From: DATKRB01 sp036501425
Lineage (GTDB): Bacteria; Actinomycetota; Acidimicrobiia; Acidimicrobiales; RAAP-2
Assembly: GCA_036501425.1 (NCBI GenBank)
Contig: DASYAI010000031.1
Coordinates: 1 to 41,170, forward strand
DNA: 41,170 nt
Direction: 5' to 3'
The position numbers and the translations under genes are program-made. How positions within the stretch are numbered: position 1 is the stretch's first letter; every line of letters starts with the position of its first letter. Below, one piece after another: positions 7,716-15,381 of the stretch. The notes beneath the pieces were generated by a model, which saw only the letters and a program-made list of their open reading frames with translations, did no database searches and had not been told where the DNA came from.

Positions 7716-8969
7716 ATGCATCGGGTTCGTAGGAACCTCTGGGCAGCGTTGGGCGCGCTCGCGTGCCTCGTTCCGCTGGCCATGGCGACCGGGTCGGGCC
7801 CGGCCACAGCCGCGACCGATGCGGCCAGGCGGGCCAGCGCCCCGGGGGTGACGGCGACGACGATCCAGCTCGGCCTGATCGCGGCCGAGACGGGGCCGGC
7901 GTCGTCCACGTTCGGGGACTCGGCCACCGGCGCCCAGGCCCGGATCGCATTGCAGAACGCCCAAGGTGGGGTGGACGGGCGCAAGCTCCAGCTCGAGGTG
8001 GTCGACGACACCAGCACCCAGAGCGGCAGCCGCACCGCCGCCGAGGACCTGGTCTCGAGCAAGGGGGTGTTCGGGGTCATGAGCGACAGCACCGCGCTGA
8101 CCGGCGGCGGGGCGGACTTCCTCCTCCAGCAGGGCGTCCCGGTCACCGAGCAGTCGTCATTGACCGGATCCGAACCCAAGTACACCGACGAGTTCACGTA
8201 CGTGCAGGGGCAGACGCCCACGCCCTCGACGTCGCTCGACGCGGCGTTCTTCAAGAGCATCGGCGTCCACGACGTCGGGTACGTCACCTACAACGACCCG
8301 CAGGACATTGCCGGGTTCGGCGCCGAAAAGCAGGGCTACGCCGCCGGTGGGCTCCACTTCTGCTACGGCGACCTGGTCCCGATCGGTGCGGTCAACTTCA
8401 CCACCATCGTGCTCTCCATGAAGGGGGCCAACTGCCAGGGCGTGTTCCTTTCGGCCGTGGAGTCGTCGGACATCGCCATGGCGACGGCGATCGAGCAGGC
8501 GGGGCTGCACATCAAGCAGCTCTACGCCACCGGTTACGACCAGAACTTCCTGGACAACACCGAGGCCCGGACCGTGGCCCAGGGCCAATACTTCCGGATC
8601 CTCGTCCCCCTCGACCTCGACACCCCGCCGGTGAAGCGGTTCTACGCCGCCCTCAAGAAGTACGACCCCTCCTACAAGGGCGGCCTGGCCAGCTTCGGCG
8701 CCCAGACCGGGTGGATCATCGCCGACGAGATGATCCAGGGCCTCGAGGTGGCGGGGCCCAACCCGACCCGGGCGTCGTTCATCAAGAACCTGGCCCAGGT
8801 GAAGGACTACACCATCGGCGGCCTCAACCCGACCGGGGTGGACCTGTCCAAGCGGTGGAAGCTGGTCGGTCCCCAGTGCGCCTACTTCGCCCAGCTCGAA
8901 GGATCCAAGTTCCTGCCCTACCCGCGCGACGGCAAGCCCATCTGCGGGAAGGTCGTCGGTGGGGGGTGA
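7716..8969 (+). CDS. HAAT-family ABC transporter substrate-binding protein
   Basis: A 417-aa extracytoplasmic receptor of the Peripla_BP_6/branched-chain amino acid type. A Sec-type signal peptide occupies about residues 1-33 (basic start, then LWAALGALACLVPLAMA, Ala-rich cleavage region) with no lipobox cysteine. Mature landmarks: TIQLGLIAAETGPASSTFGD, ALQNAQGGVDGRKLQLEVVD, VFGVMSDSTAL, a cysteine pair (FCYGDL, GANCQGV), LYATGYDQNFLD and KKYDPSYKGGLASFG. It is a clear paralogue of the partial gene at 1-1039, sharing the GGVDGRKL, cysteine-pair, GYDQ and KKYDP blocks. The ATG at 7716 has a strong GGAGGGGG site 6 nt upstream. The next gene is convergent (an orphan LivG-like ATPase), so there is no complete importer around it. 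Ligand unknown; amino acids, amides or aromatic acids are all possible for the family. Confidence 0.9.
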   Translation: MHRVRRNLWAALGALACLVPLAMATGSGPATAATDAARRASAPGVTATTIQLGLIAAETGPASSTFGDSATGAQARIALQNAQGGVDGRKLQLEVVDDTSTQSGSRTAAEDLVSSKGVFGVMSDSTALTGGGADFLLQQGVPVTEQSSLTGSEPKYTDEFTYVQGQTPTPSTSLDAAFFKSIGVHDVGYVTYNDPQDIAGFGAEKQGYAAGGLHFCYGDLVPIGAVNFTTIVLSMKGANCQGVFLSAVESSDIAMATAIEQAGLHIKQLYATGYDQNFLDNTEARTVAQGQYFRILVPLDLDTPPVKRFYAALKKYDPSYKGGLASFGAQTGWIIADEMIQGLEVAGPNPTRASFIKNLAQVKDYTIGGLNPTGVDLSKRWKLVGPQCAYFAQLEGSKFLPYPRDGKPICGKVVGGG

Positions 8970-8998
8970 GGGCCGTTCAGCCGGTCCGCCCCACCCGC

Positions 8999-9886
8999 TC
9001 AGCCGGCGAGCTCGTCGGGGGAGGACTCCGTCGCGTCGGCGACCTCTTCGGGCTCCCGACCGATGTCGCTGCGCGCCGTCACCCCTTCCTCGCCCAGGTA
9101 CGCCGTGCGGACCTTGGGGTCGTCGCGGATCACGTCGGGCGGACCCTCGGCGATGAGGATCCCGAAGTCGAGCACGTAGATGTGGCTCGAGAGGCTGAGC
9201 ACCATGCCCACGTCGTGCTCCACCAGCAGGAGCGACACCTGCTCCTCGGCCACCGTCTTGCGCAACATGGCCGCCAGCCGCTCGGCCTCGTGGCGGTCGA
9301 GCCCGGACAGGGGCTCGTCCATGAGCACCAGCAGGGGCGAGAAGGCCAGCGCCCGCCCGACTTCGAGGAGGCGGCTGGTGCCGAGCGGCAGCGCGTTGGC
9401 CAGCTGGTTCGACACGTCGGTCAGCGACAGCAGCTCTAACAGGCTGTCCACGCGCTCGGTCTCCGCCGGGTCGGGCCGGCGGATGCTGGCGGCGGTGAAC
9501 ACGTCCTTCCACAGGCGAGAGCGGGCATGGCGGGCCCGGTAGGCGAGCACCAGGTGCTCGCGGACGGTGAGGCCCATGAACAGCTCGGGCTGCTGGAAGG
9601 TGCGACCGAGGCCGAGCCGGGCCCGGGCCTGGGCGGACGCGTTCGTGACGTCACGGCCCGACAGCCACACGCGCCCGGCGTTCGGCTTGCGGAGACCCGA
9701 CAGGGCGCCGAAGAGCGTGCTCTTCCCGGCGCCGTTGGGACCGACGAGGCCGACGATGGTCCCCTTGGGAACGTTGACGCTCACGTCGGTCAGCGCTCGC
9801 AGGCCGCCGAACCGGACGGTGACGTTCGTGGCCGACAGGAGCGGCTCGGCCCCGACCGGCTGATGTGCGATCTCACCCAGTGTCAT
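8999..9886 (-). CDS. LivG-like ABC transporter ATP-binding protein
   Basis: A 295-aa nucleotide-binding subunit of a branched-chain amino acid (HAAT) importer. Seen: Walker A GLVGPNGAGKST, Q-loop GLGRTFQQPELF, signature ALPLGTSRLLEVGRAL (the L-P-x-G variant usual in LivG), Walker B LLVLMDEPLSGLD, and switch His in LLVEHDVGMV. The tail after about residue 255 is acidic and specific to this protein. A longer reading to 9991 exists; I start at the ATG at 9886, which has GGGGAG just upstream and begins shortly before the conserved first strand (PLLSATNVTVRFGGLRAL). No LivF, LivH or LivM gene is nearby, so it may serve permeases encoded elsewhere. The convergent neighbour is a binding protein of the matching transporter class, so a functional link is plausible. 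Confidence 0.92.
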   Translation of the reverse strand: MTLGEIAHQPVGAEPLLSATNVTVRFGGLRALTDVSVNVPKGTIVGLVGPNGAGKSTLFGALSGLRKPNAGRVWLSGRDVTNASAQARARLGLGRTFQQPELFMGLTVREHLVLAYRARHARSRLWKDVFTAASIRRPDPAETERVDSLLELLSLTDVSNQLANALPLGTSRLLEVGRALAFSPLLVLMDEPLSGLDRHEAERLAAMLRKTVAEEQVSLLLVEHDVGMVLSLSSHIYVLDFGILIAEGPPDVIRDDPKVRTAYLGEEGVTARSDIGREPEEVADATESSPDELAG

Positions 9887-10296
9887 GAATCTCCCCGATG
9901 CAAGCGGCTCGCAACCCCAACGACTCCCGTGCTCCGCCGGGCCCCACCCGGCAAACGGCCCCTGCCGGCACCCCGGCACCGGTCCGGACACGACCCACCG
10001 ACCGCACCGCCGGCGGTCCGTCGACGCCCGGGCCCCGCAGACGGCGATCTGAGACCCTCCTCAGGGCGCGACCTTCGGCCCCTCCGGACGTCCTTGGCCC
10101 GCTCGCTCCCGCGACTTCGGGCGGGCACGATCGGGCCAAAACTCGACCACTCGACGACACTCGGTCGCCACATGTGATCCTATGCACGATCGCCCGCCAA
10201 AGGCGAGTCAGGGCTCCGTTTGTCGAGCGGGTGCCCCGAGTTCGTCGAGCGGGACCGGGCGACCCCGGTCATGGCGCGCCGATTACCCTGGCTGAG
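9887..10296. other. Intergenic region between divergent livG-like and mgtC-like genes
   Basis: About 410 bp with no convincing coding frame. It holds a CACATGTG palindrome (10169-10176), a minus-strand -10-like TAGGAT just beyond it (10178-10183), and a 10-bp direct repeat GTCGAGCGGG (10222-10231 and 10244-10253). The left half is proline-codon-like GC-rich sequence without recognisable features. I found no magnesium riboswitch pattern before the mgtC-like gene. Confidence 0.5.
10284..10289 (+). promoter_or_regulatory. -10 box of the mgtC-like gene (leaderless arrangement)
   Basis: TACCCT ends 7 nt before the GTG at 10297, and there is no ribosome-binding site between them. The spacing matches the other apparent leaderless starts in this window. 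No clear -35 box was found. Confidence 0.4.
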
Positions 10297-11109
10297 GTGG
10301 GCACCCTGGGGCCGGGAGCAGCGCATCTGCTCGCGACGGCCTCGTCGAACGGCGAGGGCTGGCGCCAGGTGGGCGAGCTCGGACTGGCCCTGCTCCTGTC
10401 GGCCGCCATCGGCCTCGAGCGGGAGATCCGCCAGAAGAACGCCGGGCTGCGCACCCACACCCTGGTTGGTGTCGGGGCGGCGCTGTTCATGCTGGTCTCC
10501 AAGTACGGCTTCACCGACGTGCTCCAGCCCAACCGGGTCGTCCTCGACCCGTCCCGGGTGGCGGCGCAGATCGTGACCGGGGTCGGGTTCCTGGGTGCCG
10601 GCCTCATCTTCGTGCGGCGTGACTCGGTGCGGGGCCTGACCACCGCCGCCGCCATCTGGCTCACCGCCGCGGTGGGCGCCGCGTCGGGGGCCGGGCTGCC
10701 GGTGCTGGCGGGCGTGACGACCGGGGCCTACATCGTGGTGACCATCGCCTTTCCCGAGATCACCCGCCGGCTGCCCCACCCGTTCACCTCCACCTCGGTG
10801 GTGCGGATCCGCTACCCCGACGGGCGGGGGATCCTGCGCCAGCTGCTGGAGGTGGCGACCGAGGGCGGCTTCGTCATCGACGAGATCCGGACCGCGACCG
10901 TGCGCAACCTGGCGACCCGCGAGCCCGAGCCCGACGACGCCGGAGCGGGAGCGGGGGCGGGGGCCGGAGAGGGACTGGGGGCCCGCATGGTCGAGGTACG
11001 GATCAGCCTGCACGGCAAGGGCTCGGTCAACGACCTGGTCGCCTCCCTGTCGGACGTCGACGAGGTCGACGCGGTGCTGGTCGACGACCCGGGCGGCGGG
11101 GACGACTGA
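10297..11109 (+). CDS. MgtC/SapB family membrane protein
   Basis: A 270-aa inner-membrane protein of the MgtC/SapB family (PF02308). Members are linked to growth under low magnesium and, in pathogens, to acid survival; the molecular activity is not settled. Seen: the family core LLLSAAIGLEREIRQKNAGL, RTHTLVGVGAALFML, VAAQIVTGVGFLGAGLIF and VRGLTTAAAIWLTAAVGAAS, giving about five membrane segments to residue 155. A soluble C-terminal domain of the ACT-like type usual in MgtC follows (VVRIRYPDGRGILRQLLEVA, then VEVRISLHGKG). A Gly-Ala run (AGAGAGAGAGEG) interrupts this domain. I prefer the GTG at 10297, with a -10 box 7 nt upstream; longer readings have no support. It is convergent with efeB, 8 bp apart. 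Confidence 0.88.
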   Translation: MGTLGPGAAHLLATASSNGEGWRQVGELGLALLLSAAIGLEREIRQKNAGLRTHTLVGVGAALFMLVSKYGFTDVLQPNRVVLDPSRVAAQIVTGVGFLGAGLIFVRRDSVRGLTTAAAIWLTAAVGAASGAGLPVLAGVTTGAYIVVTIAFPEITRRLPHPFTSTSVVRIRYPDGRGILRQLLEVATEGGFVIDEIRTATVRNLATREPEPDDAGAGAGAGAGEGLGARMVEVRISLHGKGSVNDLVASLSDVDEVDAVLVDDPGGGDD

Positions 11110-11117
11110 CGACCGCG

Positions 11118-12377
11118 TCAGGCGAACAGCGCGTCGCCCCAATGCTGCCCGCGACGGATCCCCGGCGGGACGGCGAAGATGCCGCTGCCGATGTGCTGGA
11201 TGTACTCGTTGAGCGCGTCGCTCGTCCCCAGCTTCTGCTGGAGGCTGACGAACTGCTCGGGCCGCTTGACGAAGGCGATGAAGAACAGCCCCCCGAGCAG
11301 CGTGCCGCGCACCGGGTCGATCCCGTCGGTGAACGAGTAGCCGCGGCGCAGGATCCGGGTGCCGCCGTTCTCCTCGTGGCTGGCCAGCCGGATGTGAGCC
11401 CCGGCCGGGATCACCGGCTGTCCCAGGCCGTTCTTCTTCGTGAAGTTGGGCGCGGTGAACTCACCCCCGCCGGTGAGCGGGGCACCGCTGACCTTGACCC
11501 GGCCGATGACGTTCTGCTGGTCGCCCAGATCGTCCCGGTCCCAGTTCTCGATGAAGATCTGGATCCGCCGGGCGATGAGGTAGCTGCCGCCCCTCATCCA
11601 GGCTTGGTCGGTCTCGTCCCCGACCCAGACGTAGTCGTCCAGCAGGCCGGTCTGCTGGGACTTGATGTTGCGGGTACCGTCCTTGAACCCGAGGAGGTTC
11701 CGGGGGGTCGCCTGGGCCGAGCTGGTGGACGAGGTCTTGCCGAAGCCCAGCTCCATCCAGTTGTAGTCGACCACGCCGAGGCCGAGGCGGGCCAGGTTGC
11801 GCACGGCGTGGAAGGCCACCAGCGGGTCGTCCGAGCAGGCCTGGATGCACAGGTCGCCCCCGACGTAGTCGGGGTCGAGGTTCTCGTTGGGGAGGGGCGG
11901 GAGATCGGCGAGCAGTGCCGGCTTCTTCGACCCCAGGCCGAACCGGCCGTCGAAGAGCGACGGCCCGTAGCCGATGGTCACGGTGAGGCCGCCCGCCGGG
12001 GAGCCGATGGCTTCGCCGGTGTCGAGGGGCGGGTCGTCCAGGTCGCTGTCGTCCCCGACCAGCCGGCCCCGGGTCATCCGCTCCGCCGCGCTGGTCCAGT
12101 CGGTCAGCAGGTCCCGCAGGTCGCCGCGGCTGGCGCCGTCGAGCACGTTCATCGAGGCGAACGCCAGCCGGTCCTGGGCGGGGGTGACGATGCCCGCCTG
12201 GTGCTCCCCGTAGAAGGGATAAGTGCGGTTGGCGCCGGCGCCACTGGCGGTCCCGCTGTCGGCCGCGGCCACCGCGGCGGCGAACGGTCCGGCCCCGCCC
12301 ACGGTGCCGCCGAGCGCCGTAGCCGCCCCGGCCAGCCCCATGCCCCCCAACAGCTGTCGGCGGGACATCGGCCCCAT
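11118..12377 (-). CDS. efeB: EfeB, Tat-exported DyP-type haem peroxidase/deferrochelatase
   Basis: Third gene of an EfeUOB iron-uptake operon, 419 aa. A twin-arginine signal begins the protein (MGPMSRRQLLGGMGLAGAA), so the folded haem protein is exported. The DyP signature GFKDGT contains the catalytic Asp. Later IPAGAHIRLASHEENGG holds the likely proximal haem His, and TRILRRGYSF the distal Arg. PFYGEHQAGIVTPAQDRLAF is the typical N-terminal DyP block. In the family EfeB oxidises ferrous iron or removes iron from haem and hands ferric iron to EfeO/EfeU. The start is the ATG at 12377, 3 bp after the efeO stop; an ATG at 12368 is also possible and keeps the Tat motif. It is transcribed with efeO and efeU from the iron-box promoter near 14600. 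Confidence 0.95.
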   Translation of the reverse strand: MGPMSRRQLLGGMGLAGAATALGGTVGGAGPFAAAVAAADSGTASGAGANRTYPFYGEHQAGIVTPAQDRLAFASMNVLDGASRGDLRDLLTDWTSAAERMTRGRLVGDDSDLDDPPLDTGEAIGSPAGGLTVTIGYGPSLFDGRFGLGSKKPALLADLPPLPNENLDPDYVGGDLCIQACSDDPLVAFHAVRNLARLGLGVVDYNWMELGFGKTSSTSSAQATPRNLLGFKDGTRNIKSQQTGLLDDYVWVGDETDQAWMRGGSYLIARRIQIFIENWDRDDLGDQQNVIGRVKVSGAPLTGGGEFTAPNFTKKNGLGQPVIPAGAHIRLASHEENGGTRILRRGYSFTDGIDPVRGTLLGGLFFIAFVKRPEQFVSLQQKLGTSDALNEYIQHIGSGIFAVPPGIRRGQHWGDALFA

Positions 12378-12380
12378 CGC

Positions 12381-13601
12381 TCAGGCCACCCGGCCCGACA
12401 TCTTGGACAGCGCCTCGGCGAAGGCCTGGACCTGGGCCGAAAGCGCCTTGCGCTGGCGGTCGAGCACCTGGGAGTACTCGACGTAGCCGGTGTCGTCGTA
12501 GCCCGGCGTGGCCCGGTACTGGGCGAGGGCGTGCTCCACCGCCTGATCGCGCTGGGTGATCTGGGCGACCACCGAGGGGCTGGTGCGCTGGAGGTAGGGC
12601 TTCAAGAGGTCGACGACCTCCGTGGCCCCGTCCACGTTGGCCTGAAAGACGATGAGGTCGGTGTTCGAGTAGCGCTCTTCCTCGCCGGTGATCTTGGACG
12701 TCGCCGCCTCGTTGATCAGGTCGGTGGCCCCGCTGGCCATGGTGACCGGGTCGTAGGACGCGGTGGACACCAGCTGCCCGAGCTGCCGCTCGTGCTGGAC
12801 CAGCTGGCCGCAGTACGGCGACGCGCCGTCGAGGGTGTCGTCGGCCCACAGCAGTTCCTCGATCTTGTGGAAGCCCTCGAGGTCGGCCGGGTTGGTCACC
12901 GGGTTGTCGATCCGGCCGTCGATCGAGGTGTCGAGGGTGCCCCACACCTCGGCCACCGGCTCGATGCGCTCGTAGTAGACGCGGGTCTGGGGGTAGAGCG
13001 CCTCGGCCCGGGCCTGGTTGCCGGCATCGATGGCCGCGCACAGGGCCTGGCTGGAGGCGACCAGGTCGGCCACCTGCTGGTCGACGTAGGTGGCGTAGCC
13101 CGACACGGCGCCGGCCAACGACGAGTTGGTCTTCCACCCCGCCGCCTTCGACTTGCCCGTCACCGTGAACGCGGCGTGCTGCTGGGCGGCGCCGGGGCAG
13201 TTGATGACGTAGCGGCCGGGCTGCACGACCAGGGCGAAGCCGCCCGACAGACCGGGGGTGAGGTTCTCCTGCTCGCCCAAGATGTGCGACAGGTCGCTGG
13301 TGCGCAGCTCGGCCTCGGAGACCGCGCCGGCGTTCTTGTTCTTGATGTTGAACTGGATCTGGCCGGCCTGGACCTTGGCCGGCTTGGGGGCACAGGTCCG
13401 GGGCGTGAGCGTGATGTTGACGGTGGTGGTCCGGACGTCGGCGCCGGCCGGCGCGCCCAGCGCGGGCACGACCACCGCCACGCCGGCCAGCAGGGCCGTC
13501 ACGATCCCGACGGTCCGCGAGCTGCGGCCCCGACCCTCTGGCCGGTTCCTCGTCGCCGCCGCTCGTCGGGCCCTGCGATCACCGGGTACGGCTGGCGGCA
13601 C
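12381..13601 (-). CDS. efeO: EfeO, periplasmic iron-binding component (cupredoxin + M75-like)
   Basis: Second gene of the efeUOB operon, 406 aa, exported. After a basic, hydrophobic signal/anchor (about residues 28-54) comes an N-terminal cupredoxin-like domain (TTTVNITLTPRTCAPKPAKV to GGFALVVQPGRYVINCPG). The imelysin/M75-like domain follows, with the HxxE metal motif in EGFHKIEELLWADDT. In the family EfeO captures iron outside the membrane and delivers it to the EfeU permease. I chose the GTG at 13601 because AAGGAG lies 9 nt upstream. The gap to efeU is 82 bp and is filled with 12-bp tandem repeats; the gap to efeB is 3 bp. Confidence 0.95.
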   Translation of the reverse strand: MPPAVPGDRRARRAAATRNRPEGRGRSSRTVGIVTALLAGVAVVVPALGAPAGADVRTTTVNITLTPRTCAPKPAKVQAGQIQFNIKNKNAGAVSEAELRTSDLSHILGEQENLTPGLSGGFALVVQPGRYVINCPGAAQQHAAFTVTGKSKAAGWKTNSSLAGAVSGYATYVDQQVADLVASSQALCAAIDAGNQARAEALYPQTRVYYERIEPVAEVWGTLDTSIDGRIDNPVTNPADLEGFHKIEELLWADDTLDGASPYCGQLVQHERQLGQLVSTASYDPVTMASGATDLINEAATSKITGEEERYSNTDLIVFQANVDGATEVVDLLKPYLQRTSPSVVAQITQRDQAVEHALAQYRATPGYDDTGYVEYSQVLDRQRKALSAQVQAFAEALSKMSGRVA

Positions 13602-13618
13602 GATGGGTCGCTCCTTGT

Positions 13619-13666
13619 CGGATCGGGGGTCGGATCGGGGGTCGGGTCGGGGGTCGGGTCCGTGGT
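13619..13666 (-). repeat. 4 x 12-bp tandem repeat between efeU and efeO
   Basis: Plus-strand units CGGATCGGGGGT (twice, identical), then CGGGTCGGGGGT and CGGGTCCGTGGT, fill most of the efeU-efeO gap and stop 2 bp short of the efeO ribosome-binding site (13611-13616). The transcript would be C-rich here. Confidence 0.8.
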
Positions 13667-13683
13667 CGGGGGGCGGTGACCGG

Positions 13684-14577
13684 TCACGAGCGGGGTGCCG
13701 GGACGGCCGGCCGCGCCGAGCTGTCGGCCGGGGCGGCCATGGGGACCGGCGTCGTGGTGGCAGCCACGGCCGGCCGGCGGCGCTGGGGCCAGAGCATGAC
13801 GGCGAGCAGGGGGACCAGGAAGGCGAGGTAGGCGACCACCTCGGTCCACACCGGGTAGGGCTGGATGCCGAGGACTCCGGTCACGAAGGACTCGAGCGGG
13901 GTGCCCGGGCGCACCAGCCACGAGAGGTCGAACGCCTGGACCTGACCGAAGTTCACCCAGCCCGCCTCGTTCGCCGTGTGGAAGGCGGTCATCACCAGCC
14001 CGGCCGCGATGACGACGAGCACGATGCCGGTCACGCGGAAGAACCGCGAGAGGTTGAGACGGATCCCGCCTTTGTAGATGAGGTAGCCGAGCACCACGGC
14101 GAGGAGGATGCCGAGCACCGCGCCCATCCAGCTCGCCGTGGCATCCCCGCTGGCGTGGAAGGTGGCGAGGAGGAACACCACCGTCTCGAACCCCTCCCGC
14201 AGGACCGCCAGGAAGGCCATGGCCACCAATGCCTTCGACGAGCCCTGCGCCAGGGCCGATCTGGCCTGGCGCTCGAGGTTGCCCTTCAGGCTCCGGGCGT
14301 GCGTGCGCATCCAGAGGACCATGTAGATGACCATGACCACCGCGATGGCACCGACCACCGTCTCGAGCCCCTCCTGCTGGCGCTGGGGGAGGTTCTCCGA
14401 CACGATCTGGAGGGCGACGCCGATCCCGATGCAGATGGCCACGGCGATGGTCACCCCGATCCAGACCTGGCGCAGGGCGTCGCGACGACCCTGCTGCCCC
14501 AGGAACGCCGCCACGATGCCCACGATGAGAGCCGCCTCCAAGCCCTCCCGCAGTCCGATGACGAACGTCGGCAGCAT
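13684..14577 (-). CDS. efeU: EfeU, ferrous/ferric iron permease (Ftr1/OFeT family)
   Basis: First gene of the operon, 297 aa, a polytopic inner-membrane iron permease. Both R-E-x-x-E iron motifs are present: GLREGLEAALIVG near the N-terminus (about residues 9-13 from this start) and LREGFETVVFLLA in the middle. About seven hydrophobic segments occur, with a Pro/Ala-rich cytosolic tail. I start at the ATG at 14577, immediately before the first membrane helix, with a purine-rich GGGGGAAG upstream; a GTG at 14592 would add five residues. Two overlapping iron boxes lie 16-52 bp upstream of this ATG. The system imports iron with EfeO and EfeB and is expected to be repressed by an iron-loaded DtxR/IdeR protein. 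Confidence 0.95.
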   Translation of the reverse strand: MLPTFVIGLREGLEAALIVGIVAAFLGQQGRRDALRQVWIGVTIAVAICIGIGVALQIVSENLPQRQQEGLETVVGAIAVVMVIYMVLWMRTHARSLKGNLERQARSALAQGSSKALVAMAFLAVLREGFETVVFLLATFHASGDATASWMGAVLGILLAVVLGYLIYKGGIRLNLSRFFRVTGIVLVVIAAGLVMTAFHTANEAGWVNFGQVQAFDLSWLVRPGTPLESFVTGVLGIQPYPVWTEVVAYLAFLVPLLAVMLWPQRRRPAVAATTTPVPMAAPADSSARPAVPAPRS

Positions 14578-14593
14578 TCTTCCCCCGGGCACC

Positions 14594-14612
14594 TTAGGGT
14601 GGCCTAACTCTT
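14594..14612. promoter_or_regulatory. DtxR/IdeR-type iron box 1 upstream of efeU
   Basis: TTAGGGTGGCCTAACTCTT compared by eye with the known 19-bp consensus TTAGGTTAGSCTAACCTAA agrees at about 13 positions, including both conserved TTAGG and CTAAC cores. It lies just upstream of efeU and overlaps box 2 by 2 bp. Confidence 0.72.
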
Positions 14613-14629
14613 AGGCTGGCCAAACCTTG
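14611..14629. promoter_or_regulatory. DtxR/IdeR-type iron box 2 upstream of efeU
   Basis: TTAGGCTGGCCAAACCTTG agrees with the IdeR/DtxR consensus at about 14 of 19 positions. Offset from box 1 by 17 bp, it could accommodate a second dimer pair. Together they predict tight iron-dependent repression of efeUOB. Confidence 0.7.
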
Positions 14630-14719
14630 CTCCCCAGGGCACCCACATGTCAAGCGCCAAGGCCGTAGGATCCCGCCGGCCGCGATGGGGGCGCCCGGCG
14701 CCGGCGCTGCCCGCTCAGA

Positions 14720-14908
14720 TCAGACCGCCACCCCGAGCAGCTCCAGCAACCGGTCGGTCCACCAGTCGGTGGGCGTGGAATGGCCGTTCTCCCACCGCGA
14801 CACCGTGGCACTCGTGGTGCCGAGCTGTGCCGCCAGCTCGTTCTGGGTCCAGCCCCTCTGCTTGCGGGCGATCATGAGGCGGTACCCCGTCGAGTCCGGG
14901 CTCAACAT
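14720..14908 (-). CDS. Small XRE-family helix-turn-helix protein
   Basis: A 62-aa Cro/C1-type DNA-binding protein, essentially the HTH domain alone. Seen: RLMIARKQRGWTQNELAAQL, then GTTSATVSRWENGHSTPT, the standard XRE recognition helix with the S-R-W-E-N-G turn, and a short closing helix (WWTDRLLELLGV). A good GGAGGGAG site lies upstream of the ATG at 14908. It sits upstream of efeU on the same strand, separated by the iron boxes. Its targets are unknown; proteins of this size often regulate neighbouring genes or act as antitoxins, but no toxin gene is adjacent. Confidence 0.82.
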   Translation of the reverse strand: MLSPDSTGYRLMIARKQRGWTQNELAAQLGTTSATVSRWENGHSTPTDWWTDRLLELLGVAV

Positions 14909-14967
14909 GCTCGAGTCTCCCTCCCCACGCCGTCCATCCCTCGTCCTCGGGCGGTGAGCTCAGCGGC

Positions 14968-15366
14968 TCACCCGTAGGCGTTGACCTTCACCGGGTGGAC
15001 GGCGATACAGACCCGGTGCGCACCGGCCGGCGTGATCCGACGGACCTGCTCGACGCTCGAGCCGCGGCTCTCGGCGATCCTGGACGCCCAGCCGAAGTCG
15101 TGGTCGTCGATGAGCTCCGCCCGGCCACGCACCTCCAGCGTCTTGAACGGCGTGGTCGGGTCGACCAGGAAGACGGTGCACTCGGGCCGGCGCTGGAGGT
15201 TTTTGACCTTCTGCTTCTCCGAGCTCACGGTGAACCGGAACACGTCCTCGTCGAGGAGGTACCCCACCGCGGTGGACTGGGGGAACCCGTCGTGGCCGAA
15301 CGTCGAGAGGATGGCCGTGCCGGCATCCTGGGCGAGCGACCGGTGCGACTCGGGAATGAGGCTCAC
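14968..15366 (-). CDS. PPOX-class flavin/F420-dependent oxidoreductase (pyridoxamine oxidase-like fold)
   Basis: A 132-aa split-barrel protein of the PNPOx-like superfamily. Seen: the opening helix HRSLAQDAGTAILSTFGHDG, the strand block FPQSTAVGYLLDEDVFRFTV, then SSEKQKVKNLQRRPECTVFL and the VRGRAELIDD strand. In actinobacteria these small proteins bind F420 or FMN and reduce varied substrates or detoxify; the substrate cannot be inferred. The start is a GTG at 15366 without a strong ribosome-binding site, 15 bp after the stop of the upstream DinB-fold gene, so translation is probably coupled to it. Both are read from the promoter near 16255-16283. Confidence 0.85.
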   Translation of the reverse strand: MSLIPESHRSLAQDAGTAILSTFGHDGFPQSTAVGYLLDEDVFRFTVSSEKQKVKNLQRRPECTVFLVDPTTPFKTLEVRGRAELIDDHDFGWASRIAESRGSSVEQVRRITPAGAHRVCIAVHPVKVNAYG

Positions 15367-15381
15367 GGTGCGGACCGGTGC

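Noticed and set aside
8999..9886. Non-standard signature L-P-x-G in the LivG-like ATPase
   Set aside because: This variant is normal in LivG proteins.
9887..10296. Magnesium riboswitch before the mgtC-like gene
   Set aside because: The gene appears leaderless and no M-box core is visible.
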